64,000 nt of DNA from Perlabentimonas sp964490015 (GCA_964490015.1 CAZBBA010000004.1:1-64000), one strand, 5' to 3'. Numbered from the stretch's first letter, positions 35,223-45,671 are shown. Notes: generated by a model from the letters alone, not told the origin. Made by a program: numbers and translations.

Positions 35223-36410
35223 TTAGGGTAAAAATTTGGTTAATACGCTCTCGAGATCCTTTACCTTGATATTTCGGGCGCGTATTGTTCTTCGGCTATC
35301 AATTAAGTAATTCGATGGTATGCTATTTACGCTCAAGGCATCGATAATGGGCGAATCCCATTGTTTCTGGTCAAAAGCCATGAGCCATTCTATCGCATTG
35401 CCATTAATATAACTCTCAAGGTTTTGCCGATTATTATCTAACGATACCTGAACCACTTGAAATCCCTTGTCTTTAAACCGATCATAAACCGCCTTGAGTT
35501 TGCTATTACTCGATTGGCAGTCGTTACACCATAACGCCCAAAAATCGACAAGGATGTATCGGGCTTTAATATCAGAAAGCCTAACTACTTCGCCATTAAC
35601 TAATGACAAATCGATATCGGGCAGAGTTTGCCCCTCCGAAAACATATCCTGTCGCTTATCGTACAGCTTTAACTGTTTGTCTATCATCTCCACATTACGA
35701 TGAAGATTCTGTACCAACGGATTGGCAGGATAAAGTGGGAATAATGTTGAGTCGACCAGCCGAAAAAGATCAAAATCTTCACGCTTATTAAGCACATGAG
35801 TATTGCGATCGTACTGCTGATAAAGCGCAAGTATTGCAGCTAGGCTATACCGATTCTCCTTGATAAAATTCGCTGTGTACTGCTTATGCCCCCGAATGGT
35901 TCGAATATAAGCACTATCGATTGCCGTTTTAATGGAATCGAATTTTGGATGTTCCCTACTCCCTCTAAAGTTTTTCGACAGGGAGTCGATGGTTTGCACC
36001 ACCAGGTTGAGTCGGGAGTTTAAATCGGTTACAAGCTTCGATCCCTTTGATCCACTTACAGAAAACTGTGAAACAGGTTTGCCTTTTTGTCCGCTGATAG
36101 TAAGCCTTTCGCCCACATCAACGAGCAAGACCAAGGGTTCGCTTTCATTCTCAATTTGAAATAGCAGGAATCGAGGGCCATCGCATTCAAGCGAAAGTTC
36201 AAAATTCCCCTTGCGGTCAACTTGGGTTGAATCGATTGCGCTGATTCTATTATGACCCGCCTCGCGCAGGTAAACCATTACATTTTGAAAACCCTCTATA
36301 CTTCCGGAAACTCTTACATGCTTCGATGAATCGCTACATGCAGAAAGAAATAGTGTTGTAACCAAAGTGCAGCACACGACTGCTAAGCGGTTTGCTATTC
36401 GTAAAGTCAT
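35223..36410 (-). CDS. TlpA-like thioredoxin lipoprotein with intact CXXC
   Basis: 395 residues from the ATG at 36410 (MTLRIANRLAVVCCTLVTTLF), which places lipobox LSAC at 22-25; the open frame continues to 36446. DUF4369-like N-domain, helical middle, then a thioredoxin-like domain with WCNDC (near 290) and FQVVQVSLDN. Same architecture as the downstream gene 79 bp away, so a tandem duplication. Likely a periplasmic disulfide reductase or a cytochrome-maturation type thioredoxin. Confidence 0.9.
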   Translation of the reverse strand: MTLRIANRLAVVCCTLVTTLFLSACSDSSKHVRVSGSIEGFQNVMVYLREAGHNRISAIDSTQVDRKGNFELSLECDGPRFLLFQIENESEPLVLLVDVGERLTISGQKGKPVSQFSVSGSKGSKLVTDLNSRLNLVVQTIDSLSKNFRGSREHPKFDSIKTAIDSAYIRTIRGHKQYTANFIKENRYSLAAILALYQQYDRNTHVLNKREDFDLFRLVDSTLFPLYPANPLVQNLHRNVEMIDKQLKLYDKRQDMFSEGQTLPDIDLSLVNGEVVRLSDIKARYILVDFWALWCNDCQSSNSKLKAVYDRFKDKGFQVVQVSLDNNRQNLESYINGNAIEWLMAFDQKQWDSPIIDALSVNSIPSNYLIDSRRTIRARNIKVKDLESVLTKFLP

Positions 36411-36679
36411 TGGACAGTGTGAATTTGCTGCAATTGTTTGCGGCAAAAATAATCAAAATATAATAGAGAAATTAATTGCGGTATCCTTAAAATATCGTAA
36501 TTTGTATTGCCTATCGAAAGTCTGAGAATTGGTAAACAAATTCAGGCCATCAGAATAATCTGGCAATGCTCTTTCTCAAATATTTAACGTAGGATTTTCA
36601 AACAAATTGCATTTACGTGGTGTTTGTGTGTTCACCTAAAAATTGGCAAAACCGCATCTAATTTTATAACAGAACAGCT

Positions 36680-38623
36680 ATGAGCTATCTTGTTTTTGAA
36701 AAGAACGAACTGGTTAATCTCGAGTACTCCCTAAGCAGGGAAATTCTCAGCACTAATCGTGCCGGAGGATATTGCAGCACAACCATAGTACTTTGCAACA
36801 CCCGAAAATATCACGGGTTAATGGTTCTTCCCCTGGATCAATTTGATGGCGAGAACCACGTGCTCCTTTCGTCGGTTGATGAAACCGTGATCCAGCATGG
36901 CAAGGAGTTCAACCTGGGAATCCATAGATATCCAGGTATTTACGAACCACGAGGACATAAGTACATTATCGATTTTGAGTACGAACCTACACCTAAGCTA
37001 ACCTACAGGGTGGGTGGAGTGGTGCTTGAAAAAGAGCTGCTGTTTGTTCATAACGAGGAGCAGTTCATGATTCGCTATACGCTAAAGGATGCCCATAGCC
37101 CAACAAAAATAAGAATTAAACCATTCCTTGCCTTCCGGAATGCCCATAAGCTATCCAAGTCGAATCTATTTGCGGATAAGCGGTATAAGGAAATCACCAA
37201 CGGAGTTAAGTACAAGTTGTATCATGGATTTCCTTACCTTCACCTTCAACTGAACAAAACCAATGAGTTTGTTGCAGTTCCCGACTGGTACTACAATATT
37301 GAGTACAAAGAGGAAGTAATGCGGGGTTACGAAGGACATGAAGACCTTTTTGTGCCTGGTTTCTTTGAGGTTCCCATAAAGAAAGGAGAATCCATCATTT
37401 TCTCTGCTTCCACCTCTGAGCAACAAACCGCCACACTTACGCGAAAATTTAACGCCGAGGTGCTACGAAGACCGCCTAAGGACAGCCTCGAAAACTGCCT
37501 TCGAAATGCGGCTCATCAGTTTGTGGTTAAAAGAAACAAAAAAACTGAAGTTATCGCCGGATTCCCCTGGTTTGGCCGTTGGGGAAGAGATACATTTATA
37601 GCATTGCCTGGCCTTACACTAGCCATTGATGAGCCCAAAGCATGTAAAGACGTGCTCGACACCATGAGCAAAGAGCTCAAAGATGGGCTTTTCCCAAATA
37701 TGGGTAATGGAGCTTCGTCCGCGTTTAACTCGGTTGATGCACCGCTATGGTTTTTCTGGACGCTACAAATGTACACCGAGTACACAAACGATTTTCAAGA
37801 CGTTTGGACACACTACGGAAAAAAGATGAAGGCTATTCTTAATGCCTTCCGTAGCGGTGAACTTCCATTTAATATCAGAATGCATCACAACGGACTTATT
37901 TGGGCTGGTGAGAAAGGAGTTGCTCTAACTTGGATGGACGCTGTAGTTCATGGTGTACCGGTTACCCCCCGAACTGGGTTTCAGGTTGAAATAAACGCAC
38001 TATGGTACAACGCCATAATGTTTACCCTAGGGCTGGCCAGCACATTTAAGGACACAAAATTTGTGAAGGAATGGGAACCAATAGCCAAGCAGGTTGCCCA
38101 ATCGTATAAGGACACCTTCTGGTTCGAGACTAAACAGTACCTGGCCGATTTCGTTGATGAGAATGGCCAAAATGTATATGTTCGCCCTAACCAGGTATTC
38201 GCCACATCGCTTCCTCATAGCCCTATTACCGATGAAATGAAACGGGGAGTACTAGAAGCCGTTTACCGAGAGCTATTCACCCCAAAAGGATTGAGAACCC
38301 TCGCTCCTAAGAACCCTCATTACGTTGGTATTTACGAGGGCGATCAGACAAAACGCGATTTAGGGTACCATCAAGGAACTGCATTCCCTTGGCTTTTAGG
38401 TCATTTCATCGAAGGCTACTACAAACTTCATGGCAAAACAGCCAATGCCTTGGCCCAATCGGTTCTTGACTCATTCTGCAAGGACATGTCGAGACACGGG
38501 GTGTGTGGCATTGCCGAGGTGTACGATGGTGACCCGCCCCAACGACCCAATGGCTGCATATCGCAGGCATGGAGCGTAGCAGAAGTTTTACGCATCAAGA
38601 GATTATACGACCAAAACCAATAA
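36680..38623 (+). CDS. Glycogen debranching enzyme (amylo-alpha-1,6-glucosidase type)
   Basis: 647 residues, cytoplasmic (no signal). N-terminal beta domain (about 1-270) with LSTNRAGGYCSTTIVLCNTRKYHGLM, then an (alpha/alpha)6 catalytic domain with FPWFGRWGRDTFIALPGL near 295-310, the segment GLIWAGEKGVALTWMDA near 410, and YHQGTAFPWLLGHFIEGYY near 560. This fits the bacterial GDE family (GH133-like) that hydrolyses alpha-1,6 branch points of glycogen. First gene of the alpha-glucan locus; 17 bp to the next. Confidence 0.93.
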   Translation: MSYLVFEKNELVNLEYSLSREILSTNRAGGYCSTTIVLCNTRKYHGLMVLPLDQFDGENHVLLSSVDETVIQHGKEFNLGIHRYPGIYEPRGHKYIIDFEYEPTPKLTYRVGGVVLEKELLFVHNEEQFMIRYTLKDAHSPTKIRIKPFLAFRNAHKLSKSNLFADKRYKEITNGVKYKLYHGFPYLHLQLNKTNEFVAVPDWYYNIEYKEEVMRGYEGHEDLFVPGFFEVPIKKGESIIFSASTSEQQTATLTRKFNAEVLRRPPKDSLENCLRNAAHQFVVKRNKKTEVIAGFPWFGRWGRDTFIALPGLTLAIDEPKACKDVLDTMSKELKDGLFPNMGNGASSAFNSVDAPLWFFWTLQMYTEYTNDFQDVWTHYGKKMKAILNAFRSGELPFNIRMHHNGLIWAGEKGVALTWMDAVVHGVPVTPRTGFQVEINALWYNAIMFTLGLASTFKDTKFVKEWEPIAKQVAQSYKDTFWFETKQYLADFVDENGQNVYVRPNQVFATSLPHSPITDEMKRGVLEAVYRELFTPKGLRTLAPKNPHYVGIYEGDQTKRDLGYHQGTAFPWLLGHFIEGYYKLHGKTANALAQSVLDSFCKDMSRHGVCGIAEVYDGDPPQRPNGCISQAWSVAEVLRIKRLYDQNQ

Positions 38624-38640
38624 TATTCTAAACAGCTGGC

Positions 38641-39930
38641 ATGAGAGTACTAATGTTTGGATGGGAGTTCCCTCCCCACATATCTGGAGGCCTAGGCACT
38701 GCGTGCTTTGGGCTAACCCGCGGGTTAGCAAAGCATAATGTTGAAATGGCTTTTGTTGTTCCAAAAGCCTTTGGCGACGAGGATCAATCGGCAGTTCGCC
38801 TTGTCCCTGCCGAAGATATTGACGTGAGCCATATCTCCATTGATATGGAAGAGTTTTGGAAAAAAATAAGCTACCTCGAGGTGGGCTCAAACCTAATCCC
38901 TTACGTGGGCCCCGAGGAGTTCGAGCGTCTTGTTACCGAAACTGAACTCGACTCGGCTGAAGAGCACCAAACCATCCTATCGCACAAATTCCGTTTCTCC
39001 GGAAAGTACGGCAAAGATTTGATGAAAGAGGTATCGCGGTATGCGCTAATTGCCGGATCAATTGCCGCACGCGAAAAATTTGATATTATTCATGCCCACG
39101 ACTGGCTAACATTTTTAGCAGGCATCACGGCCAAGATGGTATCTGGAAAACCCCTCGTTGTACACATCCACGCCACCGAATTTGATCGTAGCGGTGAAAA
39201 TGTGAATCAGGCTGTTTACGATATCGAACGCCAAGGCATGCATATGGCCGACAAAGTTATAGCCGTTAGCCATCTTACCCGAAACATTGTTATTAGCCGT
39301 TATGGCATACCCGAGGACAAAGTTGTAACCGTTCATAATGCAGTTGATTTCACTGGGAACAACAAGCACTCGTCTGTAGTTAAGAATGTTCCCGAGAAAG
39401 TGGTTACATTCCTAGGGCGTATTACTTTCCAAAAAGGGCCCGATTACTTTGTAGAGGCCGCCAGTAAAGTCCTCCAAAAGTATCCTAATGTCCGATTTGT
39501 AATGGCTGGTAGCGGCGATATGCTAAATAAAATGATTAGACGTGCCGCTGAGCTGGAGATATCGGACAGATTCCATTTTACAGGATTTTTGAAGGGTGAT
39601 GAGGTAAACACCATGTTTGCCATGAGCGATGTGTACGTAATGCCTTCGGTATCAGAACCCTTCGGCATAAGCCCACTTGAGGCTATGAAAAGCAATGTAC
39701 CCGTTATTATCTCAAAACAGTCGGGAGTAGCCGAGGTTTTACGCCATGCCCTAAAGGTAGATTTTTGGGATATTGATTCTATGGCCGACTCTATTTACGG
39801 TCTACTAAACTACGAAGCGCTCTCCACATACTTCAAGCGGTACGGTCAGGAAGAGGTTAACAGCCTTAAGTGGGAGAATGCGGCACTGGAGGTGAAAAAA
39901 GTGTACAAATCGGTTCTCGGTTGGAAATAA
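38641..39930 (+). CDS. GT4 glycosyltransferase (glycogen-synthase-like)
   Basis: 429 residues. GT-B fold: N-domain MRVLMFGWEFPPHISGGLGT, middle HAHDWLTFLAGI and HIHATEFDRSG, C-domain VTFLGRITFQKGPDYF and the retaining E(x7)E region in SEPFGISPLEAMKS near 340-352. Resembles archaeal-type/GT4 enzymes that add glucose from nucleotide sugars to alpha-glucans. It lies between debranching and GH57 genes, which supports a role in alpha-glucan synthesis; the donor cannot be read from sequence. Confidence 0.87.
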   Translation: MRVLMFGWEFPPHISGGLGTACFGLTRGLAKHNVEMAFVVPKAFGDEDQSAVRLVPAEDIDVSHISIDMEEFWKKISYLEVGSNLIPYVGPEEFERLVTETELDSAEEHQTILSHKFRFSGKYGKDLMKEVSRYALIAGSIAAREKFDIIHAHDWLTFLAGITAKMVSGKPLVVHIHATEFDRSGENVNQAVYDIERQGMHMADKVIAVSHLTRNIVISRYGIPEDKVVTVHNAVDFTGNNKHSSVVKNVPEKVVTFLGRITFQKGPDYFVEAASKVLQKYPNVRFVMAGSGDMLNKMIRRAAELEISDRFHFTGFLKGDEVNTMFAMSDVYVMPSVSEPFGISPLEAMKSNVPVIISKQSGVAEVLRHALKVDFWDIDSMADSIYGLLNYEALSTYFKRYGQEEVNSLKWENAALEVKKVYKSVLGWK

Positions 39931-39967
39931 CAAGCAAACAAAGACAATAATAAAACACGCTAGCATA

Positions 39968-41392
39968 ATGAAAACAATCTGCTTCTACTTTCAGGTTCAT
40001 CAGCCTTACAGGCTTCGTCGGTACCGTTTTTTTGATATTGGTCAATATCACAACTATTTCGACGATTTTGCAAACCGCTCAATCATGCGGAAGGTTGCCG
40101 AAAAGTGCTACTTACCCACCAACAACCTGATGCTATCGCTAATTAAGGAGTATGGAAGCAAGTTCAAAATTGCCTACTCCATTTCGGGAACTGCTCTCGA
40201 CCAGTTTGAGATGTATGCTCCCGATGTGCTCGACACATTCCGAAAGCTAGCAGAAACAGGCTGCGTTGAGTTTATTGCCGAAACCTACTCGCACTCCCTT
40301 TCAGCGCTCAAATCGCGCGAGGAGTTCGAAAATCAGGTCAATGCTCAGGTACAAAAGGTGGAACAACTTTTTGGGCAAAAGCCAACCACATTCAGAAACA
40401 CCGAGCTCATTTACTCCGACGAGATTGGTGCCATGGTGGCTGACATGGGTTTCAAGGCTATGCTTACCGAAGGGGCAAAGCACATAATGGGCTGGAAAAG
40501 CCCAAACTACCTATACACCAATGCCATTAACCCCAAATTGAGGTTGCTGCTCAAAAACTTTCAGATGAGCGATGATATTGCCTTCAGATTCTCGAACAGA
40601 GGTTGGCCCGAATGGCCATTAACAACAGAGAAGTACGTTCACTGGCTAAACTCCATCGACTCGAAGGATGAGATTATTAATCTTTTTATGGATTACGAAA
40701 CCTTTGGCGAGCACCAGTGGGCCGAGACAGGAATCTTCGAATTTATGAGAGCACTGCCGGGCAGAGTATTTTCACACTCAAATTTTGAATTTTTAACACC
40801 AGCCGAAGCAGCCCGTAAACACCAACCCATTGCGCCACTACATGTTCCGTTCCCAATTAGCTGGGCCGATGAGGAGCGCGACCTAACCGCTTGGCTTGGT
40901 AACGAGATGCAAGATGAGGCTTTTAATAACCTATACGACATAGCCCACAGAGTGTCGTCCATTAACGACCCCGACCTGCAAAGAGACTGGAAGTACCTTC
41001 AAACCAGCGACCATTTCTACTACATGTGCACAAAATGGTTCAGCGATGGCGATGTACACAAGTACTTCAATCCATACGATACCCCATACGAAGCATTTAT
41101 CAACTTTATGAATGCCCTTAGTGATTTCAAACTCCGCGTAGAGAACTACTCTAGTTCACATCCAGCTGCCGAGACTGAGCTATTGGCATCAAATCCCGAA
41201 GAGGTTGACAAGCTGATTAAGGAGTACGAGGAGAAAATTGCCAGTTTAAGGGCTATTAAAAAGGATTCATCACCAAAAACAACCGAAAAGAAAACAGTAG
41301 CAAAGAAAAGTACTACCAAGAAACCGGCTGTTAAAACAACCAAAAAAACATCAACAGTAAAGAAGGCTACACCCAAAACAAAGAAGCAATGA
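39968..41392 (+). CDS. GH57 alpha-amylase/glucanotransferase-like enzyme with a lysine-rich C-terminal tail
   Basis: 474 residues. GH57 signature regions: YFQVHQPYRLRRY near 7-19, AETYSHSLSALKS near 102-114, FRNTELIYSDEIG with the nucleophile Glu near 145, and MDYETFGEHQW with the acid Asp near 240. The last 43 residues (about 432-474) are unlike the enzyme: Lys, Thr, Ala and Pro only in effect, with repeats such as KKSTTKKP and KKTSTVKK, recalling histone H1-type tails. The enzyme is intracellular and sits in the glycogen locus. Confidence 0.88.
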   Translation: MKTICFYFQVHQPYRLRRYRFFDIGQYHNYFDDFANRSIMRKVAEKCYLPTNNLMLSLIKEYGSKFKIAYSISGTALDQFEMYAPDVLDTFRKLAETGCVEFIAETYSHSLSALKSREEFENQVNAQVQKVEQLFGQKPTTFRNTELIYSDEIGAMVADMGFKAMLTEGAKHIMGWKSPNYLYTNAINPKLRLLLKNFQMSDDIAFRFSNRGWPEWPLTTEKYVHWLNSIDSKDEIINLFMDYETFGEHQWAETGIFEFMRALPGRVFSHSNFEFLTPAEAARKHQPIAPLHVPFPISWADEERDLTAWLGNEMQDEAFNNLYDIAHRVSSINDPDLQRDWKYLQTSDHFYYMCTKWFSDGDVHKYFNPYDTPYEAFINFMNALSDFKLRVENYSSSHPAAETELLASNPEEVDKLIKEYEEKIASLRAIKKDSSPKTTEKKTVAKKSTTKKPAVKTTKKTSTVKKATPKTKKQ

Positions 41393-41426
41393 TGTTATTT
41401 TAGTTAAAACCAATGCCATTTAATCA

Positions 41427-44400
41427 ATGAAAGACAAACTTATACGCCCAGACTATCTTTTTGAGGTTAGCTGGGAAATATGCAATAAGGTTGGTGGAAT
41501 ACATACCGTTATCTCCACCAAATCGCTAACCCTAGTGAGTGAGTACAAGAACAACCTAATACTCATTGGACCCGATGTTTGGCGCGATACCGAGAACAAC
41601 CCTGAGTTTATCGAGGATCCACAACTATTCTCGTCATGGAAAAACAAGGCTCACGAGGAAGGGCTAAGGGTTAGGGTTGGCCGATGGAATATTGAGGGCA
41701 AACCAGTGGTGATTATTGTCGACTTTACCCCATTTTTCTCAAAAAAGGATGAGATTTTCAAGGAATTCTGGGAAGAATACAAACTCGATTCCATTAACGG
41801 ACAATGGGATTACGTGGAACCTGCCCTGTTTGGATATGCCGCTGGTAAGGTGATTGAAAGTTTCACCAAGTTTCAGTTAACATATAGACATCGGATAGTG
41901 GCTCAGTTCCACGAGTGGATGACCGGCATTGGATTGCTGTACCTGAAAAAATATATGCCCCAAATTGGGAATATTTTCACAACCCACGCCACTGTAATGG
42001 GGCGCTGCCTAGCAGGGAACAACGTTCCGCTGTACAGCAACCTCGAGAAGTACAATGCCGAGCAAAAAGCCTTAGAGTTTAACGTAGTGTCCAAACAATC
42101 GCTCGAAAAGGTATCGGCAGTTGAAGCCGATTGTTACACCACTGTTAGTGACATTACGGCTAAGGAGTGTGCTCAATTCCATGGCAAAAAAGTTGATATA
42201 GTTACCCCCAACGGGTTCGAAAACAGCTTTGTGCCCAAAGACGAAGAATTTAACCTGCGGCGGATTGAGGCTAAAGTGAAATTCTATGAGGTTGCCGAGG
42301 CCTTACTTGCGCACGATGTGGCTAAAGATGCCCTTGTGGTGGGGATAAGCGGTAGGTACGAGTTTAAGAACAAGGGAATTGATGTTTTTATCGATGCCCT
42401 CTCGAAGCTTAATCGCTGCCCCGATCTTAAGCGCGAGGTGCTAGTGTTTATTCTTATCCCTGGTGGGCATCATGGTCCCAGGAAGGATGTTTTCAAAAAT
42501 CTACAGGAAAAGGAAAACGAGAATGTAGTTGTTTTAAGCAACACTCACATTACACACTACCTAAACGACCCAGATAGAGATCCCATTCTAAATAAATTTA
42601 AATCGGCTGGGCTCTTTAACTCTTCGAGCGATAAGGTGAAGATATTCTTTGTCCCCAGTTACCTCAACGGCAACGATGGAATTTTCGACTTACCCTACTG
42701 GGATCTGCTCATCGGTATGGATATCTCTGTGTTCCCATCTTACTATGAGCCTTGGGGATATACACCTCTCGAAAGCTTAGCATTTCATGTACCAACCGTT
42801 ACAACCACTTTAGCCGGATTTGGGCTATGGGTAAACACCTATTTTAACGAAGAGCATCCGGGCATAAAGATAATTGAACGAACAGATGACAACGACAGCT
42901 TTGTTATTGAGGAGATATCAAAAACTATTTGCCACTACTCCACCCTTAGCCTTGCCGAGCAAGAAAAATACAGAAAGAATGCCCTAGAGGTTTCTAAAAT
43001 TGCCCTCTGGGAAAACCTGATATCGCACTACAAGGAAGCCTATCACATTGCACTACAAAAAGTTGAGGAGCGTACTCAACAGTTCATGGAATTCGATCGC
43101 GAAGAGCAACTTCCCCACATTGAGAAAGTTTTCCACATCAACAAACCCAACTGGGTGCGGCTGCTCATTCAAAAGAATATCCCCGAGAAACTCACTGCTC
43201 TCGACGAGATTTCCAAAAACCTCTGGTGGTGCTGGAACCCCGATGCCATTGATCTTTTCGAAAGCATCGATCCAGAGCTATGGGAGGAGTGTGAACAAAA
43301 CCCCATCAGGTTCCTCGATATGATTTCACTCCCCCGCTTTCAGGAGCTGGAGCAGGACGAGATCTTTATCGAGAAGTTAAATCGGGTACAAAAACACTTC
43401 CACGAGTATATGAGCAAGAAAGCTGGTCGTAAGGGCATAAAAACTGCTTACCTCAGCATGGAGTATGGGCTTCACCAAAGCCTAAAACTCTACTCGGGGG
43501 GTCTAGGGGTTCTGGCTGGCGATTACCTGAAAGAAGCCTCGGACAGGAATGTACCTATTGTGGGAATAGGATTATTCTATCGATATGGTTACTTTACGCA
43601 GCAGCTATCTTCAACTGGGCAACAGATAGCAGCCTACGATCAGCAGAACTTTGCACAAACTTTGGCCAAACCAGTTCGACATCAGAATGGCAAATGGAAA
43701 ACCGTCGGGGTAGCTTTCCCAGGTAGAATTGTGAATGCCCGAATCTGGAGAGTCGATATTGGGAGAACTGAACTATACTTGCTCGACACCGATTATGAGG
43801 ATAACGAACTCTCGGATAGAGCAATCACCCATCACCTTTACGGTGGAGACTGGGAGAACCGGTTTAAGCAAGAGATGATTCTGGGAATTGGGGGTATTAG
43901 AGCCCTCGAAAAAATCGGTATCACACCAAGCATATTCCATCTAAACGAGGGTCACGCCGCCTTTGCTGGACTTGAACGTCTTCGCAGTTTAATTGTTGAT
44001 ACAAAACTATCGTTTGCCGAATCGCTTGAGATGGTTAGGGCATCAAGCCTTTTCACTACCCACACACCCGTTCCCGCTGGTCACGACTCGTTTCCAGAGG
44101 ATATGCTTCGCACCTACATGACCCACTACCCCGAGCGACTGGGTATTACCTGGGAACAATTTATGGATTTGGGTAAGTTAAACCCAGGCGACGAAACCGA
44201 GAGATTCTCCATGAGTTACCTTGCAGCAAACCTCTCGCAGGAGGTTAATGGTGTTAGCTGGCTTCATGGCGATGTGAGCCGAAAAATGTTTGCAAACCTA
44301 TGGCCAGGGTACTTCCCCAGCGAACTACATCTGGGTTATGTTACTAACGGGGTACACTATCCAACCTGGACCTCTCCTGAAATTAGAAGTCTTATTGAAG

Positions 44401-45671
44401 CGCAAAGCAATGAGTTGGGGTTTGACAACACACCTGTGTGGAAAAATATTGAGAAGGTTCCCGACGAGAAACTTTGGAAGATTCGAAACAAACTCCGAAA
44501 AGAACTCATTGAATACATTCGTACCCGCTTAGTTAACCCACAAATCGTAAAGTTTGAAAGCCCAAGGCATATAGTCGAAATTCAGGAAAAACTCAGAGAA
44601 GATGTGCTTACCATTGGCTTTGCACGTCGCTTTGCAACTTACAAAAGGGCTCACTTGCTAATTCGCGATCTGGATAGGCTCAGCGAGATTGTCAACAACA
44701 AGGAGACGCCAGTACAGTTCCTATTTGCAGGAAAGGCTCATCCCAACGACAAGGCAGGTCAAGATTTGATTCGCAGACTAGTAGAGGTTAGCAAGCTACC
44801 TCAGTTTGTGGGCAAATTCATCTTCCTACAGAACTACAACATGGAACTTGCCCGGAAAATGGTTCAGGGTGTTGATATTTGGCTAAACACGCCAACACGT
44901 CCACTCGAAGCATCGGGGACTAGCGGCATGAAAGCCGTAATGAATGGAGTGCTTCACTTTAGCGTTCTCGATGGTTGGTGGGTCGAAGGCTACAAGCCCG
45001 ATGCAGGATGGGCACTTCCCATGGAGCGAACCTATGTTCAGCAAGAGTTTCAGGACGAACTCGATGCCGAGCTAATCTACTCTCTTCTTGAGAATGAAAT
45101 TGTCCCGAAATTCTACAACCTAAGCGACAAAAACGTCCCCACAAGCTGGGTAGCGTCCATCAAGAAATCTATTGCCGAAGTGGCCTCAAATTTCACCACT
45201 ACCCGGATGATGGAAGATTATGAGGATCGATTCTATCACAAACTTTATATCCGAACAAATCGTCTGGCGGAGGAGGATTTTGAGCTAGCCAAACGGCTTG
45301 CAGTATGGAAAAGAAAGGTTTCAAGAACCTGGGATAGCCTCGAGGTAATTACCGTCGAGCAGTTCGACACCTCACGCCAAGCAATTGTGCTGGGTAAAGA
45401 GTACTTATCCGAAGTTGTCCTGGATTTGGGCAATCTCTCGCCCGAAGAGGTTGGCGTGGAGTTGGTAATTGCCGAACTGGTGGAAAATGGTGATGTTACC
45501 ATTAAGCACACGCAGGAGTTCGACCTTGAGCATGTAGAGGGACAACGAGCCACTTTCAAACTACTTTTTGTCCCCACTGATCCTGGAGTTTTCGACTCGG
45601 GAATACGTGTTTACGCCAAAAACAACGAACTACCTCACCGCATGGATTTCACACTGGTTAGATGGATTTAG
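41427..45671 (+). CDS. Fusion of GT3 glycogen synthase and alpha-glucan phosphorylase
   Basis: A single open frame of 1414 residues. Residues about 1-560 are a GT3 (yeast/animal-type) glycogen synthase: WEICNKVGGIHTVISTKS near 10, FTTHATVMGRCLAGNN near 190, YYEPWGYTPLESLAFHVP near 435. Residues about 585-1414 are the bacterial alpha-glucan phosphorylase: a DUF3417 segment (KNLWWCWNPDAIDLFES near 597), LSMEYGLHQSLKLYSGGLG, HLNEGHAAFAGLERL, TNGVHYPTW, and the PLP region SGTSGMKAVMNGVLHFSVL near 1165. It joins synthesis and breakdown of glycogen in one chain. Ends with a terminator. Confidence 0.92.
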   Translation: MKDKLIRPDYLFEVSWEICNKVGGIHTVISTKSLTLVSEYKNNLILIGPDVWRDTENNPEFIEDPQLFSSWKNKAHEEGLRVRVGRWNIEGKPVVIIVDFTPFFSKKDEIFKEFWEEYKLDSINGQWDYVEPALFGYAAGKVIESFTKFQLTYRHRIVAQFHEWMTGIGLLYLKKYMPQIGNIFTTHATVMGRCLAGNNVPLYSNLEKYNAEQKALEFNVVSKQSLEKVSAVEADCYTTVSDITAKECAQFHGKKVDIVTPNGFENSFVPKDEEFNLRRIEAKVKFYEVAEALLAHDVAKDALVVGISGRYEFKNKGIDVFIDALSKLNRCPDLKREVLVFILIPGGHHGPRKDVFKNLQEKENENVVVLSNTHITHYLNDPDRDPILNKFKSAGLFNSSSDKVKIFFVPSYLNGNDGIFDLPYWDLLIGMDISVFPSYYEPWGYTPLESLAFHVPTVTTTLAGFGLWVNTYFNEEHPGIKIIERTDDNDSFVIEEISKTICHYSTLSLAEQEKYRKNALEVSKIALWENLISHYKEAYHIALQKVEERTQQFMEFDREEQLPHIEKVFHINKPNWVRLLIQKNIPEKLTALDEISKNLWWCWNPDAIDLFESIDPELWEECEQNPIRFLDMISLPRFQELEQDEIFIEKLNRVQKHFHEYMSKKAGRKGIKTAYLSMEYGLHQSLKLYSGGLGVLAGDYLKEASDRNVPIVGIGLFYRYGYFTQQLSSTGQQIAAYDQQNFAQTLAKPVRHQNGKWKTVGVAFPGRIVNARIWRVDIGRTELYLLDTDYEDNELSDRAITHHLYGGDWENRFKQEMILGIGGIRALEKIGITPSIFHLNEGHAAFAGLERLRSLIVDTKLSFAESLEMVRASSLFTTHTPVPAGHDSFPEDMLRTYMTHYPERLGITWEQFMDLGKLNPGDETERFSMSYLAANLSQEVNGVSWLHGDVSRKMFANLWPGYFPSELHLGYVTNGVHYPTWTSPEIRSLIEAQSNELGFDNTPVWKNIEKVPDEKLWKIRNKLRKELIEYIRTRLVNPQIVKFESPRHIVEIQEKLREDVLTIGFARRFATYKRAHLLIRDLDRLSEIVNNKETPVQFLFAGKAHPNDKAGQDLIRRLVEVSKLPQFVGKFIFLQNYNMELARKMVQGVDIWLNTPTRPLEASGTSGMKAVMNGVLHFSVLDGWWVEGYKPDAGWALPMERTYVQQEFQDELDAELIYSLLENEIVPKFYNLSDKNVPTSWVASIKKSIAEVASNFTTTRMMEDYEDRFYHKLYIRTNRLAEEDFELAKRLAVWKRKVSRTWDSLEVITVEQFDTSRQAIVLGKEYLSEVVLDLGNLSPEEVGVELVIAELVENGDVTIKHTQEFDLEHVEGQRATFKLLFVPTDPGVFDSGIRVYAKNNELPHRMDFTLVRWI

